Of a stretch of DNA of 21,542 bases, positions 1 through 9,136 are shown piece by piece. The notes under the pieces were generated by a model, which saw nothing but the letters and a program-made list of their open reading frames with translations, ran no database searches and was not told the origin of the DNA. The stretch's first letter is position 1; every line of letters begins with the position of its first letter. Source of the stretch: Apostichopus californicus (lineage: Eukaryota > Echinodermata > Holothuroidea > Aspidochirotida > Stichopodidae); NCBI GenBank assembly GCA_020650975.1, contig JAIPMN010007709.1, positions 1 through 21,542 on the forward strand, in the 5' to 3' direction. A program made the position numbers and the translations under genes.

Positions 1-488
1 AGGAACTAACACCTTTCACAAACAGGAGGTATGTAACAAATGGCACATTGCAACCTCCCACTGGAAGCAGGGTTAGAGGAACTAACACCTTTCACAACAG
101 GAGGTATGTCACAAATGGCACATTGCTACCTCACACTGGAAGCAGGGTTAGAGGAACTAACACCTTTCACAAACAGGAGGTATGTAACAAATGGCACATT
201 GCTACCTCACACTGGAAGCAGGGTTAGAGGAACTAACACCTTTCACAACAGGAGGTATGTAGCAAATGCACATTGCAACCTCACACTGGAAGCAGGGTTA
301 GAGGAACTAACACCTTTTAACAAACAGGAGGTATGTAACAAATGGCACATTGCTACCTCCCACTGGAAGCAGGGTGAGAGGAACTAACACCTTTCACAAA
401 CAGGAGGTATGTCACAAATGGCACATTGTCACCTCCCACTGGAAGGAGGGTTAGAGGAACTAACACCTTTCGCAAACAGGAGGTACGT
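1..488. repeat. 74-77 bp minisatellite, about 6.4 copies
   Basis: Units begin with AGGAACTAACACC at positions 1, 77, 152, 228, 302, 379 and 455. Copies differ by a few substitutions and 1-3 bp indels, such as CACAACAG against CACAAACAG. The array is cut by the window edge, so its full length is unknown. It lies in the DLG intron that follows the last exon found and ends about 13 bp from that exon's donor. An open plus-strand frame across it is a product of the repeat length, not a gene. Confidence 0.95.
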
Positions 489-502
489 TGGAGATTACTC
501 AC

Positions 503-599
503 GTTCATTGTCACTAGTTTCTTGGTCACTATCCCTGCTTTTCTTGAACTTTCTTGAAAAGAAGTGTTTCTTCTTTTTATCGTTTAATGAATTACCACC
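503..599 (-). CDS. dlg1: DLG exon: HOOK-region Lys-rich cassette (I2-like insert)
   Basis: On the minus strand, ATTACAG precedes GGT-GGT-AAT, and the exon ends before GTGAGT (donor at 502-501). It starts in phase 0, matching the exon at 1899-1836, and leaves one base for the next exon. The peptide begins GGNSLNDKKKK, continues HFFSRKFKK and ends SDQETSDNE. Known: vertebrate DLG1 has an alternatively spliced I2 insert in the HOOK region with the same order of landmarks: SFNDKRKK, FSRKF, then an acidic QETSD stretch. Inferred: this is the orthologous cassette, giving a strongly basic segment that may bind lipid or calmodulin, or tune SH3-GUK interaction. Whether it is optional here cannot be read from the sequence. 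The GUK-coding exons should follow, left of position 1. Confidence 0.88.
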
Positions 600-1835
600 C
601 TGTAATGACAGAAACAAAAGACAATCATATCACAAACACCATTAACCCTGTAATAACGACACAAAGTAAACTGCTGTCCCAGGCACTGCTTCATGTTTTA
701 AGTAATCTCAAGATTGATTGTGTTGCTGAGATAGATTTGTGGTAGTCTCATTCCAGCATTAAAGGAAGAAAGTGTCCTGATAAAACTCATCCCATGATCA
801 TGTGCAAAGCGAAATTAAACCAAAACTCGTCTGATTAGTACTTGTTAGGAGGTTCAACTAGGGTCATAATATTTGTGGGTAAATTACCTTTAACATCACT
901 TCCTATCCTGGCTAAATTTGGATATGAAGTTAAACAAAAATTATTCAATGGAAGCAAGAATATCGTAGAACAACGATATATATATTTCTATCCTAGATAC
1001 CCAGTATTTATCATTGCATGTACAAATTGTGGATCATGCTTGCATTTGTACCACTCCACCTGGCTAGTTGTAAACTATCACAGAAACACCTACAAGTTGA
1101 AATCATGAAACAGGATACTTGTAATAAAGTTCAAAATGGTAGATATTGACAAAACTTGGAATTAACAGCATTCAAAAAACATATTTACAATTTTTATGGC
1201 ACAGAAGTGTATATATCACAAGAGCTACTCAAGAGTTCTACTTTAGTACAGGAAAATAAAAATTTCAAAGTGAGACACTTTTGCAAAAAAAAAGAAAAAA
1301 AAAAAGGGTTCAATGAAAGGAGTAGGGTTCAATGAAATATGTTTTCTCCAAAGTACAACAAAAGACCAGAAGTCAGCACGAGAATGTTAACCTACTTTTT
1401 CTGTCAACAACAACACTTGTTGTTTTGTCTTCAACGACATAAGCATGATCATAACAAGTCTACCATTGTGAACCCTAAAGTACAGGTGCTTTTTCCATTG
1501 GTTTTGAAAAAGGTTCACTGGTAAACAAAGGACTTGTTCTGAGTTTCCAGAAAAAAGGTTCATGATAAACAAAGGACGTGTTTTGAGTTTCCAGGTTTTC
1601 TTGCAAAATAAAAATCCATGCCTTGTCATGGAAGGAGTTAGTAAATTCTATGATCGTCAGATTTAGGAAAAAATTTCCAGAAGGAAAAAGAACAACTCGG
1701 GTTTGACCGATGTACGAATAAATACAATATACCAGTTTACACTTATATTCTTTTTCCATAATTTTTTCAGGCCTGGAAAGTTATTCTTAACCTTTCAATG
1801 ATTTTTTTAATGATCATGGAAACATTTCTACTTAC
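600..1835. other. DLG intron with a 45 bp tandem duplication
   Basis: No exon was recognised on either strand. The stretch contains A-rich runs near 1284-1308 and two imperfect 45 bp copies at about 1506-1594, each ending TTTGAGTTTCCAG or a near variant. The short ORFs in this stretch lack family features and have no supporting splice context. A further alternative HOOK exon (the I3 type of vertebrates) was looked for and not found. Confidence 0.6.
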
Positions 1836-1899
1836 TCTGTCTTGACCTTTCCCAGAGAATTTTACACTCTTGAGCCTGGCTTTCTCTTTCCTTTTTATC
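1836..1899 (-). CDS. dlg1: DLG exon: start of HOOK region after SH3
   Basis: This is a 64 nt exon too short to show up as an ORF. The acceptor is TTTGCAG and the donor is GTAAGT (1835-1834). Its first base completes an Arg codon begun in the SH3 exon (AG+G). The peptide IKRKEKARLKSVKFSGKGQDR matches the vertebrate DLG motif that directly follows the SH3 domain (RRVERKERARLKTVKFN). Known: this is the basic start of the HOOK, a binding region for protein 4.1/ERM, calmodulin and other partners. It ends in phase 0, and the next exon found, 599-503, starts in phase 0. Correct phase at both ends, a near-identical motif and good splice sites make this secure despite the size. Confidence 0.9.
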
Positions 1900-2612
1900 C
1901 TGCAAAGGAAAATCAACCAAAATTTGGCAATAATTGTGAGGTTTGAAACAATTTGAAAGCAAACACTGAGTTTGAAAAGAAAGTCCTATATTAATATTGT
2001 AATCATAAATTCTGTAAATGGTATATTGATATATATATCTTTAGTTTTTAAGAAACTTGGTAATGACTAGAGCAAAGTGCTGGTAGTATTAAATAGTTCT
2101 ATTAATAACATAACAATAATGAATCTTGATGAAAGACTATGAGTATGTATAGCATTAAAAATAGCATTAAGTGATGTCTGCTTGTTCAGAGCATATTTGT
2201 TGTTGCTATATATTAATTATTAATTAATCCTCCCAAAACAGATGTTACTTTCCTGTTTCTTTGTCAACTGTAACATCTGTTCTAACATTAACTAGGGGGA
2301 TAATTCATAATTGGAAAATCTAATTTACAATCGAAAAATCTCTTCGAATGGACGATAATACTCAGAATTCTCTTGTAGCTGATACATGTGCATACATTTT
2401 ACACCTAGTGCCTAGAGAGGTTCTTTGCCAAGGTACTGAAGAAGCACACCTTGTATGTTTTAACAAGTCCCCTGTACAAACCAAAGGCTTCTGCTATCTC
2501 AACCAAGATGTCAATCGAGGATCAAATGAAAGAAGGGTGGAGAAAGGAGGATGTAGGTAGATGAGAGGGGAATGGGGGATTGGAGGCGGGGGGGGGGAGG
2601 AGTTATATTTAC
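1900..2612. other. DLG intron with perfect 12 bp inverted repeat and poly-G tract
   Basis: AACAGATGTTAC (2237-2248) and its exact complement GTAACATCTGTT (2270-2281) are separated by a 21 nt loop and could form a hairpin in DNA or pre-mRNA. A run of about ten G lies near 2588-2597, just beyond the SH3-exon donor, in a purine-rich strip of about 60 bp. No coding exon was recognised. Confidence 0.65.
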
Positions 2613-2789
2613 CTCTTATCACTTGGAATGACCCCCATTTCTCCATCTTCACCATTTGGTAGGACTCTTCTAGCTTGCCACCATTCATCATCGCTTGCAT
2701 TGGTGATGTGCAGGATGTCACCAAAGTTAAAACTCAGTCCCTGACTCGGTAAACCACTGTCTTTGGTTTTATCATACTCAAATAGAGAT
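2613..2789 (-). CDS. dlg1: DLG exon: SH3 domain
   Basis: The acceptor is CATTTGCAG and the donor is GTAAAT (2612-2611). The first base completes an Arg codon from the preceding exon. The SH3 begins [18 protein letters not shown], followed by [10 protein letters not shown] and [13 protein letters not shown], and ends GVIPSDK. Seen: the ALYDY-like start, the acidic loop DKTKDSG, the WW pair and the ...GVIPS strand, almost residue for residue as in DLG1. Known: in MAGUKs this is a variant SH3 that packs against the GUK domain rather than acting as a classical polyproline binder. The end of the exon leads directly into the HOOK exon at 1899-1836. It ends two bases into an Arg codon. Confidence 0.97.
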
Positions 2790-3227
2790 CTGCAAATGAA
2801 AGACGAAATTCAATGAACGAATGAAATCGTTCGTTGCGACAACCGTACCGAGGCTGGGAAAATTTAAGCAATGTTTACCTGCACTTGCAACTGTTAAATC
2901 AGTGTGTGGGTGTTACTGTACACTTAACATATTATGGAATAACTAAGAACACATTTAATTAAAAATAAGTTTTTGTTGTGATCGTGCGACACAAATCCGC
3001 TGAGAGATGAAAGTTTCCACTTTCCGGCCAAAATAAGTCAAAAACAATAGCTAACAGCAAATAACACTTAACAGCAGTTTTATTGGTATTTTTCATATGT
3101 GGCAATACTTTATCAACCAAACAAAGACCATTAAGGGTTAATTAGCTCCACAGGGATGTAGAAAAGCTTGACTTCTCAGCTCTCTTCCAGGACGAAGTTT
3201 AGGAGACGAAATTACGAAATGACTCAC
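2790..3227. other. DLG intron
   Basis: A 438 bp intron between the linker exon and the SH3 exon. It has a GTGAGT donor at the high end and a T-rich tract before the CAG acceptor. Nothing else was recognised. Confidence 0.7.
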
Positions 3228-3339
3228 CGGACGTAAAATGTCTTTTTGGGTGTTGTTCTTAGACTTCCAGTCGGGCTGACAGAGCTTTGAATCATCTCTT
3301 CCCGAAGTGACTGGATTTTGGCTTCAAATCTGTTATATT
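3228..3339 (-). CDS. dlg1: DLG exon: PDZ3-SH3 linker
   Basis: The acceptor TTTTGACAG precedes AA-TAT-AAC, and the donor is GTGAGT (3227-3226). It takes one base from the preceding exon to form Glu. The peptide starts [16 protein letters not shown], matching the DLG stretch EYSRFEAKIHDLREQM that follows PDZ3 (in PSD-95 this includes the extra alpha-helix). It ends TPKKTFYVR, the conserved run into the SH3 strand. Known: the helix after PDZ3 packs on the PDZ3 core and couples ligand binding to SH3-GUK. Odd: its first 35-40 nt and its acceptor are repeated twice more in the upstream intron (see the repeat at 3297-3693). The functional copy is the one with an intact 3' half and a donor. Confidence 0.96.
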
Positions 3340-3693
3340 CTGTCAAAATATATAAAAACAAAGAAATAGACTTAATGTCCTCTGATGAACAATAATTAGC
3401 TAGTATTAAATGACAAATTCTGACTTCTCTTCCCTAAGTGACTGGATTTTGGCTTCAAATCTGTTATATTCTGTCAACTATATGAAAACAAGAAATAGAT
3501 TTTATTTCTACCCAAAGAACATTAATTAGCTAGTATTAAATGACAAACTCCGACTTCTCTCCCTAAGTGACTGGATTTTGGCTTCAAATCTGTTATATTC
3601 TGTCAAATATAATAAAAACAAAGATAAAGATTTAATTTCCCCCCAACGAACATTAATTAGCGAGTATTAAACGACAAATTCCAACTTCGTTCC
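3297..3693. repeat. Tandem triplication of about 130 bp copying a DLG acceptor and partial exon
   Basis: Three units align with starts at about 3305, 3436 and 3565 (spacings 131 and 129 bp). Each contains about 41 bp covering the start of the linker exon and its acceptor (3305-3345, 3436-3476, 3565-3605), then about 88 bp of intron including AATTAGC and GAGTATTAAA-like words. Within the exon part the two extra copies are nearly identical to the real exon: a Leu-Arg codon pair CTT-CGG has become CTT-AGG, which is synonymous. The extra copies run into intron sequence and stop codons or a shifted frame and have no good donor. Confidence 0.93.
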
Positions 3694-6142
3694 AAAAATT
3701 GTTTGGTGTTCTACACACTTTATTATATTAGTACTAACCAAATATAGAAGGAAAAAACACCAAATTTTCCGGTAAATTTTCTCAACTTTTACTGTTTTTG
3801 TATATGAAAAGAAACTTGACTTTTGCCAGCTAATGAATCACACTGTTATAGTACTTTTGTATGGATTAGTCTGCAAAGATTACCAAGATCAATGCAACAC
3901 AAAACGTTCAAAATCTTAATAATTCGGTCCTGAGCAAACTACTGTATATACCATCACTGCTTCAATCAAGTCCCCACTAGCAAGAGCCATCAAATCAGCT
4001 TTTAATGGTTTTAATAGTTTGCAGGAAAGCACTAAATATAAGTTTAGTAAAGTGAACAACAACAAAATTCTGAGAAAAATATCCCAACCACACACACAAA
4101 AGGTAGCATGAAAGGACATTTGCAGCTGTTATGCTCATATTTCTGAGTGCGGCACACTGGATGAAACCACAGAGGAAATTTGTAAAAGATCTTTTGTTAA
4201 CGGTACAAGTTTCATAACTGCCTATGTACTACTATAATAATACTTGAAAATAACATTTTATGATAGTCTTTTGAAGTGTTGACACTTTATAATTAGACCA
4301 AAGGATGCAAACACACATACACACAGTTTCTATACCAAACACACAATGTGGTTCAATGTAAAACCAGCTACTACCATAATACAGTAGTGAGCTTGCATTA
4401 ATACATGTATCCTATTTGCTTAGGCTAGTAAGTAAGTACTGTAATAAACTGTTGATACTATACTTTCAACACAATGTACAAAACCCTGGCTACAAACAAT
4501 ATATACACTGCATCTCATAGGCTAACACATGCTTATTCTGGTCTGCTTGTACTAAAGTAGGGTAGTAAGTGTTGCATTAAATATATAGCATTATCAAGTA
4601 CAGACATTTCTAGTTGAGTGCACACTATTCACTACAGGTTCCACATCATATGCACACTGTATATTAAACAAACCATAGAACTGTTACGGTGTACACAGAC
4701 TGCTACTTACTAAATTATACACACACTATTTACATAGCCTACATACTACACTAACAGGTAAATAACATGTACAGAAGTCTAATGAGCTACAGCTAGCCTA
4801 GTAATATACTAATATTTACCTTGGTACTGGTATAGGCTATGCTGAATCTACACACTACTCCCACAGGACTACACTAACACAGAACATGAACTACTGCAGC
4901 AATGTCTGCAAAATAACTGTTCACTGTGGCAAACAAATATTGCTATCAAAAACAAACGCTGTAATGCAAACATTCCAACCATTTCAATAAACAGCAGCGA
5001 TGTACTTTTGAAGCCCATACCAGTTAGAGCTGTGTGGTATTACAGTGAAGGGTGTCTTGTGCACACGCATTTCCAGACAATGTGTAACATAATTATAAAT
5101 GAATGAGTCCAGTAAACGATACGAGAAGCAATTTAGATTCATCTCTTCGGAAGACTGACAGAGCATTCCATCAGAATTCACACACATCGCTAAAAGATCA
5201 ATAACGTGTCCGGGATATCTTACCAGAGAGTATGCATACCACGTTAGATACTCCCAACTAATAAAGCCACCGGTATTGTGTCCTCTATCTAGCCGTACTT
5301 CTGAACTACAAACTGGTGTGCTACAGAATATTTATATTTACAAGCACCCTTCATTTTAACAATGAACCACATTCCTTACCAAGTTCCCCTTTTATTGTTT
5401 ACATAACAATAATGAACGTTTACAGATATACACTGCAATTTTTTTGGCAAAACAGATCTCTTTACTGTAGCAAGAGAGACACATTTTTGATGGGTTTGAC
5501 AAACAATTCGTGTCTAGGAATAAGAACAACAACAACAATAGCACGCCAACACTCGGGGTTGCTGACTAAATACCAAACCACAAACCGCAGTGACTGGATG
5601 CACAAAAATAAAATAAAATAAAAAACACAGACAAATTGTAGTTATGAATTCTGGCTTTGAGTAATAAATCATTTATATATAAAGTGCAAATATAAATGTT
5701 AAGGGAGGCAGTTAATTATTAAAGAAACATGATACTGTACTAGGCATGAGTACTGTAGATATGGAACAGAAAGATATTAAGTTAGAACCTTGAAATCAGA
5801 ACAAACTACTCTCAAAAATTTAGGTTAAAAGATTCAGTATGTATTGGTATGCTATGTTTTATGTCTATGGCCCAAAAAAAGGGAATATTAATAAATCACG
5901 TTCTTTGAAAATCTGAAAAGATTCTAACAGGTGGAAAAGTGGGATTTTATGACTATCATTGAATGCCTATTGTAAAAGGCACCTAGCTGGGTTATGGAGA
6001 GGGAGAGGTTAGGTGGAAGGGGGGGGGGGGTGGGGGTCCATGCCAGTGAAACACTCTGCCCATGTTATGTCATCCCATGCCAGTACCTAAGAACTTTTTT
6101 TGTTCCCCCCCCATCTTTCTTTTATGTTTCCATTTATTAAGG
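3694..6142. other. DLG intron, AT-rich, no gene seen
   Basis: This is most of the large intron between PDZ3 and the linker exon. It is AT-rich with short CA-rich patches near 4310-4330 and 4720-4730, a run of twelve G at 6019-6030 and a C run near 6103. Short ORFs at about 3916-4119, 4984-5187 and 5316-5621 were read and show no recognisable domain, no codon bias and no splice support. Confidence 0.6.
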
Positions 6143-6577
6143 CAGGGATGTGCCCAGGATTTCCTGAGTGCCGGGTATACTGATCACCATCCTGATCGCC
6201 GTCGATTTTGAAGGTGCTCAGATGCCAAATGCTGTCACTTGTGTAGCTTTTTAAGCACTAGTTTTGCTAACAATTTACATTTTTTTTTTTTTTAGTGAAA
6301 TATATTACGTACCTGGTAAAAGTTACTAGTTTGTTTCAAAGAGATTTTACAAGGGACCGATTGAGAGCCGTAAGTAATGTTTCTCGCATGCCTAACTGAT
6401 GCATTATTAGTCTGTATGATTTCGGCATAGGCTAGGCCCAATTTATGTTGAATATATTGTTAGGAATGTCAGGATTTTAGATGAAAATAGTGCTGGGCGG
6501 GATTCACGATTTTTAAGACAGTGCTGGGCGGTAATTTTTAGTGCTGGGCGAGGTCGCCCAGCGTGGCCACATCCCTG
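6143..6577. mobile_element. MITE-like non-autonomous DNA transposon, 435 bp
   Basis: The left end begins CAGGGATGTG and the right end is its complement CACATCCCTG. The element is flanked on both sides by TTAAGG (6137-6142 and 6578-6583), a 6 bp target-site duplication. The right half has three copies of GTGCTGGGCG (about 6490, 6521, 6541). The last can pair with CGCCCAGC just after it to form a terminal hairpin. No coding potential is seen. The CAGGG terminus is common in hAT elements, but those normally make 8 bp duplications, so the superfamily is left open. It lies about 75 bp past the donor of the PDZ3 exon at 6754-6652. Confidence 0.85.
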
Positions 6578-6651
6578 TTAAGGGTTCATCGTATTCTAGG
6601 TTTAAAAAAAATTTTCAAGTTGGTTCTGTGGAGAATTCAAAATGTGTTTAC

Positions 6652-6754
6652 CTTCGGGTTTGTACTGGCCTACGATGGTAACGGTTGAGCCAGCCCCCTT
6701 CAGGGCTAATGCAGCATCTTCGTGTGTAGCAGCACTGAGGTCTCGACCGTTCAC
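6652..6754 (-). CDS. dlg1: DLG exon: second half of PDZ3
   Basis: The acceptor is CATTCCAG and the donor is GTAAAC (6651-6650). It starts in phase 0 and leaves one base (G). The peptide [20 protein letters not shown], then [14 protein letters not shown], is the beta-D to beta-F part of DLG PDZ3 (human [20 protein letters not shown]). Seen: the His at the first position of helix alpha-B (T-H-E-D-A), the residue that selects class I ligands ending S/T-X-hydrophobic. The QYKPE motif marks the PDZ3 end and joins EYNRFEA in the next exon, as in all DLGs. The exon break inside PDZ3, right before VNG, matches the break position seen for PDZ1 in this gene (before VND). Confidence 0.97.
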
Positions 6755-7804
6755 CTGGAATGAAGAAAAACAATAAAAAAATAACAAGTATATCTTATTT
6801 GCTTCTTTTTATCCAAACGGACAGTCTCTGAAAGATATTTAGACTATAGAACGGAATCTGAATCTCTCTGAAGGGCTCTTTCCTCTGGAAATCAATGTTT
6901 TAAACTTTGAAATGAGTAAAGAATCCTTTTTATCAGTCTATTCTTCCTCCTTTCACCCAAAGGATAAGTATATAAATAGCACCACTAGTGCAACGCTAGT
7001 ACAACAAGCCCCCACACCAATCATACTACCCCCCCCAACTTNNCCCCCCCCCCCCCCCGACTTAACAAACTCCACAAAACTACCGTGAAGTTCATAAATA
7101 ACTTACTGCACATCATTGAGTGTGGTCTGAATAATGAAGAAAACTTACAACATTGGAATTGAAACTATCTATCTTCATTAATCTATAATATCTTTGCCTC
7201 GTTAGTGATAAAACATAAAAGACATCCAATAGAGTACTGGACTTATTGAAGCCATCAAAATAAACCAATTACCAATCAATTTTTCATCAGGAAAAAAAAA
7301 AAAAAATGAAAAAAAAATTGTCTTGTTTACTATTCGATCCATTTCAAAGCAAGGTTACTTTTAGACAAAATATTGCAAAGTACGGAATAAAGTCAAAATC
7401 TTGTGTTTTTTTTACTAGTTGGGCAGTGCATCTTGACAAAACTGAAATATCTTAGAATGAAAGGTGGTGGAAATGGTAAAGAGATCTTTCTAGTAACAAT
7501 GTAAACATCTAACGTAAGGAGTAGAAAAAATGGTAGTTTTTTATTTTATTTTTGGGAAAAGGGTATAGTCATTCATTCATTCATTCAACTGACACAACAT
7601 ATTAAAACAGGTATTCTGATCCATTGAAAAAGTGTCTTTCTGTTGGAAAAGGGATAAATTAATTGTAACATACTCTCTTGCTAGAATATTATAAGTTATG
7701 AAAATCATTTCATTCAAAATTTGATTTAATGTATCAAATAAATTCAGAGTACTCTCTCTTACTTGTCAATTAAAAACTAATTTAAATATCTAGCATATAC
7801 TCAC
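6755..7804. other. DLG intron with assembly gap and ATTC microsatellite
   Basis: An intron splitting PDZ3. Positions 7042-7043 are N, followed by about 15 C, so the assembly is uncertain at this homopolymer. A short (ATTC)n run lies near 7570-7587, and A-rich runs near 7290-7317. No exon was recognised. Confidence 0.65.
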
Positions 7805-7961
7805 AGATAGAATCTGGTCGCCTCTCTTTAGCTCTCCGCTAAGATCCGCGACCCCGCCGGCGAGAATGAAAGATATAAAGATGCCCTCATTGTCCTCACC
7901 CCCGACAATATTAAAGCCCAGACCGGTCGGGCCTTTCGAAAGGACCACGGTCCTTGCATGC
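7805..7961 (-). CDS. dlg1: DLG exon: first half of PDZ3
   Basis: The acceptor is TTTGTTTAG and the donor is GTGAGT (7804-7803). One base completes a Lys codon from the preceding exon, and the exon ends in phase 0. The peptide [20 protein letters not shown], then [20 protein letters not shown] and [12 protein letters not shown], is almost the DLG consensus. Seen: the GLGF carboxylate-binding loop, the [17 protein letters not shown] stretch that is a signature of DLG-family PDZ3, and [11 protein letters not shown] at the join with the next exon. Known: PSD-95 PDZ3 binds CRIPT and neuroligin-type tails. The partners in this organism are unknown. A run of G/C-rich bases here contrasts with the AT-rich introns. 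Confidence 0.98.
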
Positions 7962-8235
7962 CTAAACAAAATTAGAAATAACATGTTTTGCAATGGAAGT
8001 AAATATTTCAGGCTTTATGGTTAAATATATATAGTTAAAAGAACCACCAAATATGGTCAAAGATGTGAGTTTTGTAAATCATTTGGGCAAAGTCATTTTG
8101 TGTACACAACATGCCACAGTAAACGACAACAGACTTGTTTACACGTAACCACACACCGGTTTACATTGTCTGCTCACTTTGTTTGGAATCACATTTCATT
8201 TTCGGTGTCGACATTTTGGCAGCATGACTACTCAC

Positions 8236-8386
8236 TTTGGAAAATCATCGTCGCCTTTGATAAACACTTGCGGTGCTGTGGTACTGCTCTCGCTGGGTGA
8301 CCTTTGACCATTTGCTGTAACCCCTGGAGACGTTGGTGCTGGGGGCTCTTGATGTGTTGGAGCTTGCTGTGAAGGCTGGTATGAAG
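8236..8386 (-). CDS. dlg1: DLG exon: PDZ2-PDZ3 linker
   Basis: The acceptor is a long T tract then CCAG, and the donor is GTGAGT (8235-8234). It takes one base and contributes two at its end (AA + G gives Lys). The peptide is low complexity, rich in Pro, Gln, Ser and Thr: SYQPSQQAPTHQEPPAPTSP, then GVTANGQRSPSESSTTAPQ, ending VFIKGDDDFPK. The linker is not conserved in sequence between DLGs. It is assigned by phase and position, because it joins in frame both to the exon at 9136-8932 and to HARTVV at the start of PDZ3. RSPSES and TSPG are possible proline-directed phosphorylation sites (inference). It could be skipped in some transcripts only with a frameshift, since 151 nt is not a multiple of three. 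Confidence 0.9.
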
Positions 8387-8931
8387 CTGGAAAAAAAAAA
8401 CCAACCAAATAAATCACAATTATGACAGATTTGAGAAAAAATTAACTTAATGTAGAGTCTCCAGTTATCTATTCCATTATAATACACAGGTTAACCAATA
8501 CCTTTCCTATGGGCATGTGCCACTTCCTTCACTACACATACGTAGCCTATGGTTCCAGTTTTGCGTGGAAATCATTCTTTGTGGTTGCTCATCTATCCCA
8601 AGCAGACGTCAAATTTTAAGCAGTTGAAACAATGACCTTCATGGGGTTTTTGTTACAAACTGCCGGTCACTATGGTTACAGAGTATTAGGCACTGTATCA
8701 AAAGTAGCATCCTACAGATAGGCTGCACAATAGGCACTGTTTTATCTGCAGAAAAACAATAGTCTCTATTGTTTAAAAAAGTTGATTCAGCCTTGCTGCA
8801 GGGCAACTTGCAGCTGCTGCAGCTTTTTTCTATTTTTGACACTTTGCCTAGCTGGTATTTGTTAAACTTGGTGGTCCAGCCGCTATGACATGTGACCTTT
8901 CATTTTGATGAGCAGAGGGCCATTTAATTAC
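8387..8931. other. DLG intron
   Basis: A 545 bp intron. A GC-richer patch near 8790-8825 contains repeated GCTGCAG/CTGCAGC words able to fold on themselves. No exon was recognised. Confidence 0.6.
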
Positions 8932-9136
8932 CTTCTCTGGGACTCCTTGGCACATCTGGAAGTGAAGTTGGCGGGGAGTGTGGTGGAGCACTCTGTGTGG
9001 GTGATGGTGGTGGGTACGTGGCACCCATCAGGAAGGCCACTCTCTTCATGACTGTCAAGGATACCCTGCTGCTGGTTGCCTTCAGGATACCGACAGCTTC
9101 TTCGTGAGATATCTCTTCTAGATTTGCATCTCCGAC
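8932..9136 (-). CDS. dlg1: DLG exon: second part of PDZ2 plus Pro-rich linker
   Basis: The acceptor is AACTTCAG and the donor is GTAATT (8931-8930). It starts in phase 0. The peptide VGDANLEEISHEEAVGILKA, then TSSRVSLTVMKR, completes PDZ2 (human [20 protein letters not shown], then TYDVVYLKVAK). Seen: the helix alpha-B His in S-H-E-E-A, again class I. From about residue 33 the exon becomes a Pro/Ser-rich linker (TYPPPSPTQSAPPHSPPTSL) up to RSPRE. The usual Asn of V-N is replaced here by Gly-Asp (VGDANL), a small departure from most DLGs. The exon leaves one base (G) that makes Ala with CT of the next exon. Confidence 0.95.

Noticed and set aside
40-387. A 115-codon open frame on the plus strand
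   Set aside because: It is the translation of the 74-77 bp minisatellite. The repeated MAHC...LEELTPF pattern comes from the DNA unit, and the frame slips with unit length.
3431-3605. Extra functional linker exons in DLG
   Set aside because: The two upstream copies keep the acceptor and the first 40 nt but lack the rest of the exon and a credible donor.
5316-5621. A 101-codon plus-strand frame in the large DLG intron
   Set aside because: AT-rich composition, no domain, no splice context and no recognised similarity.
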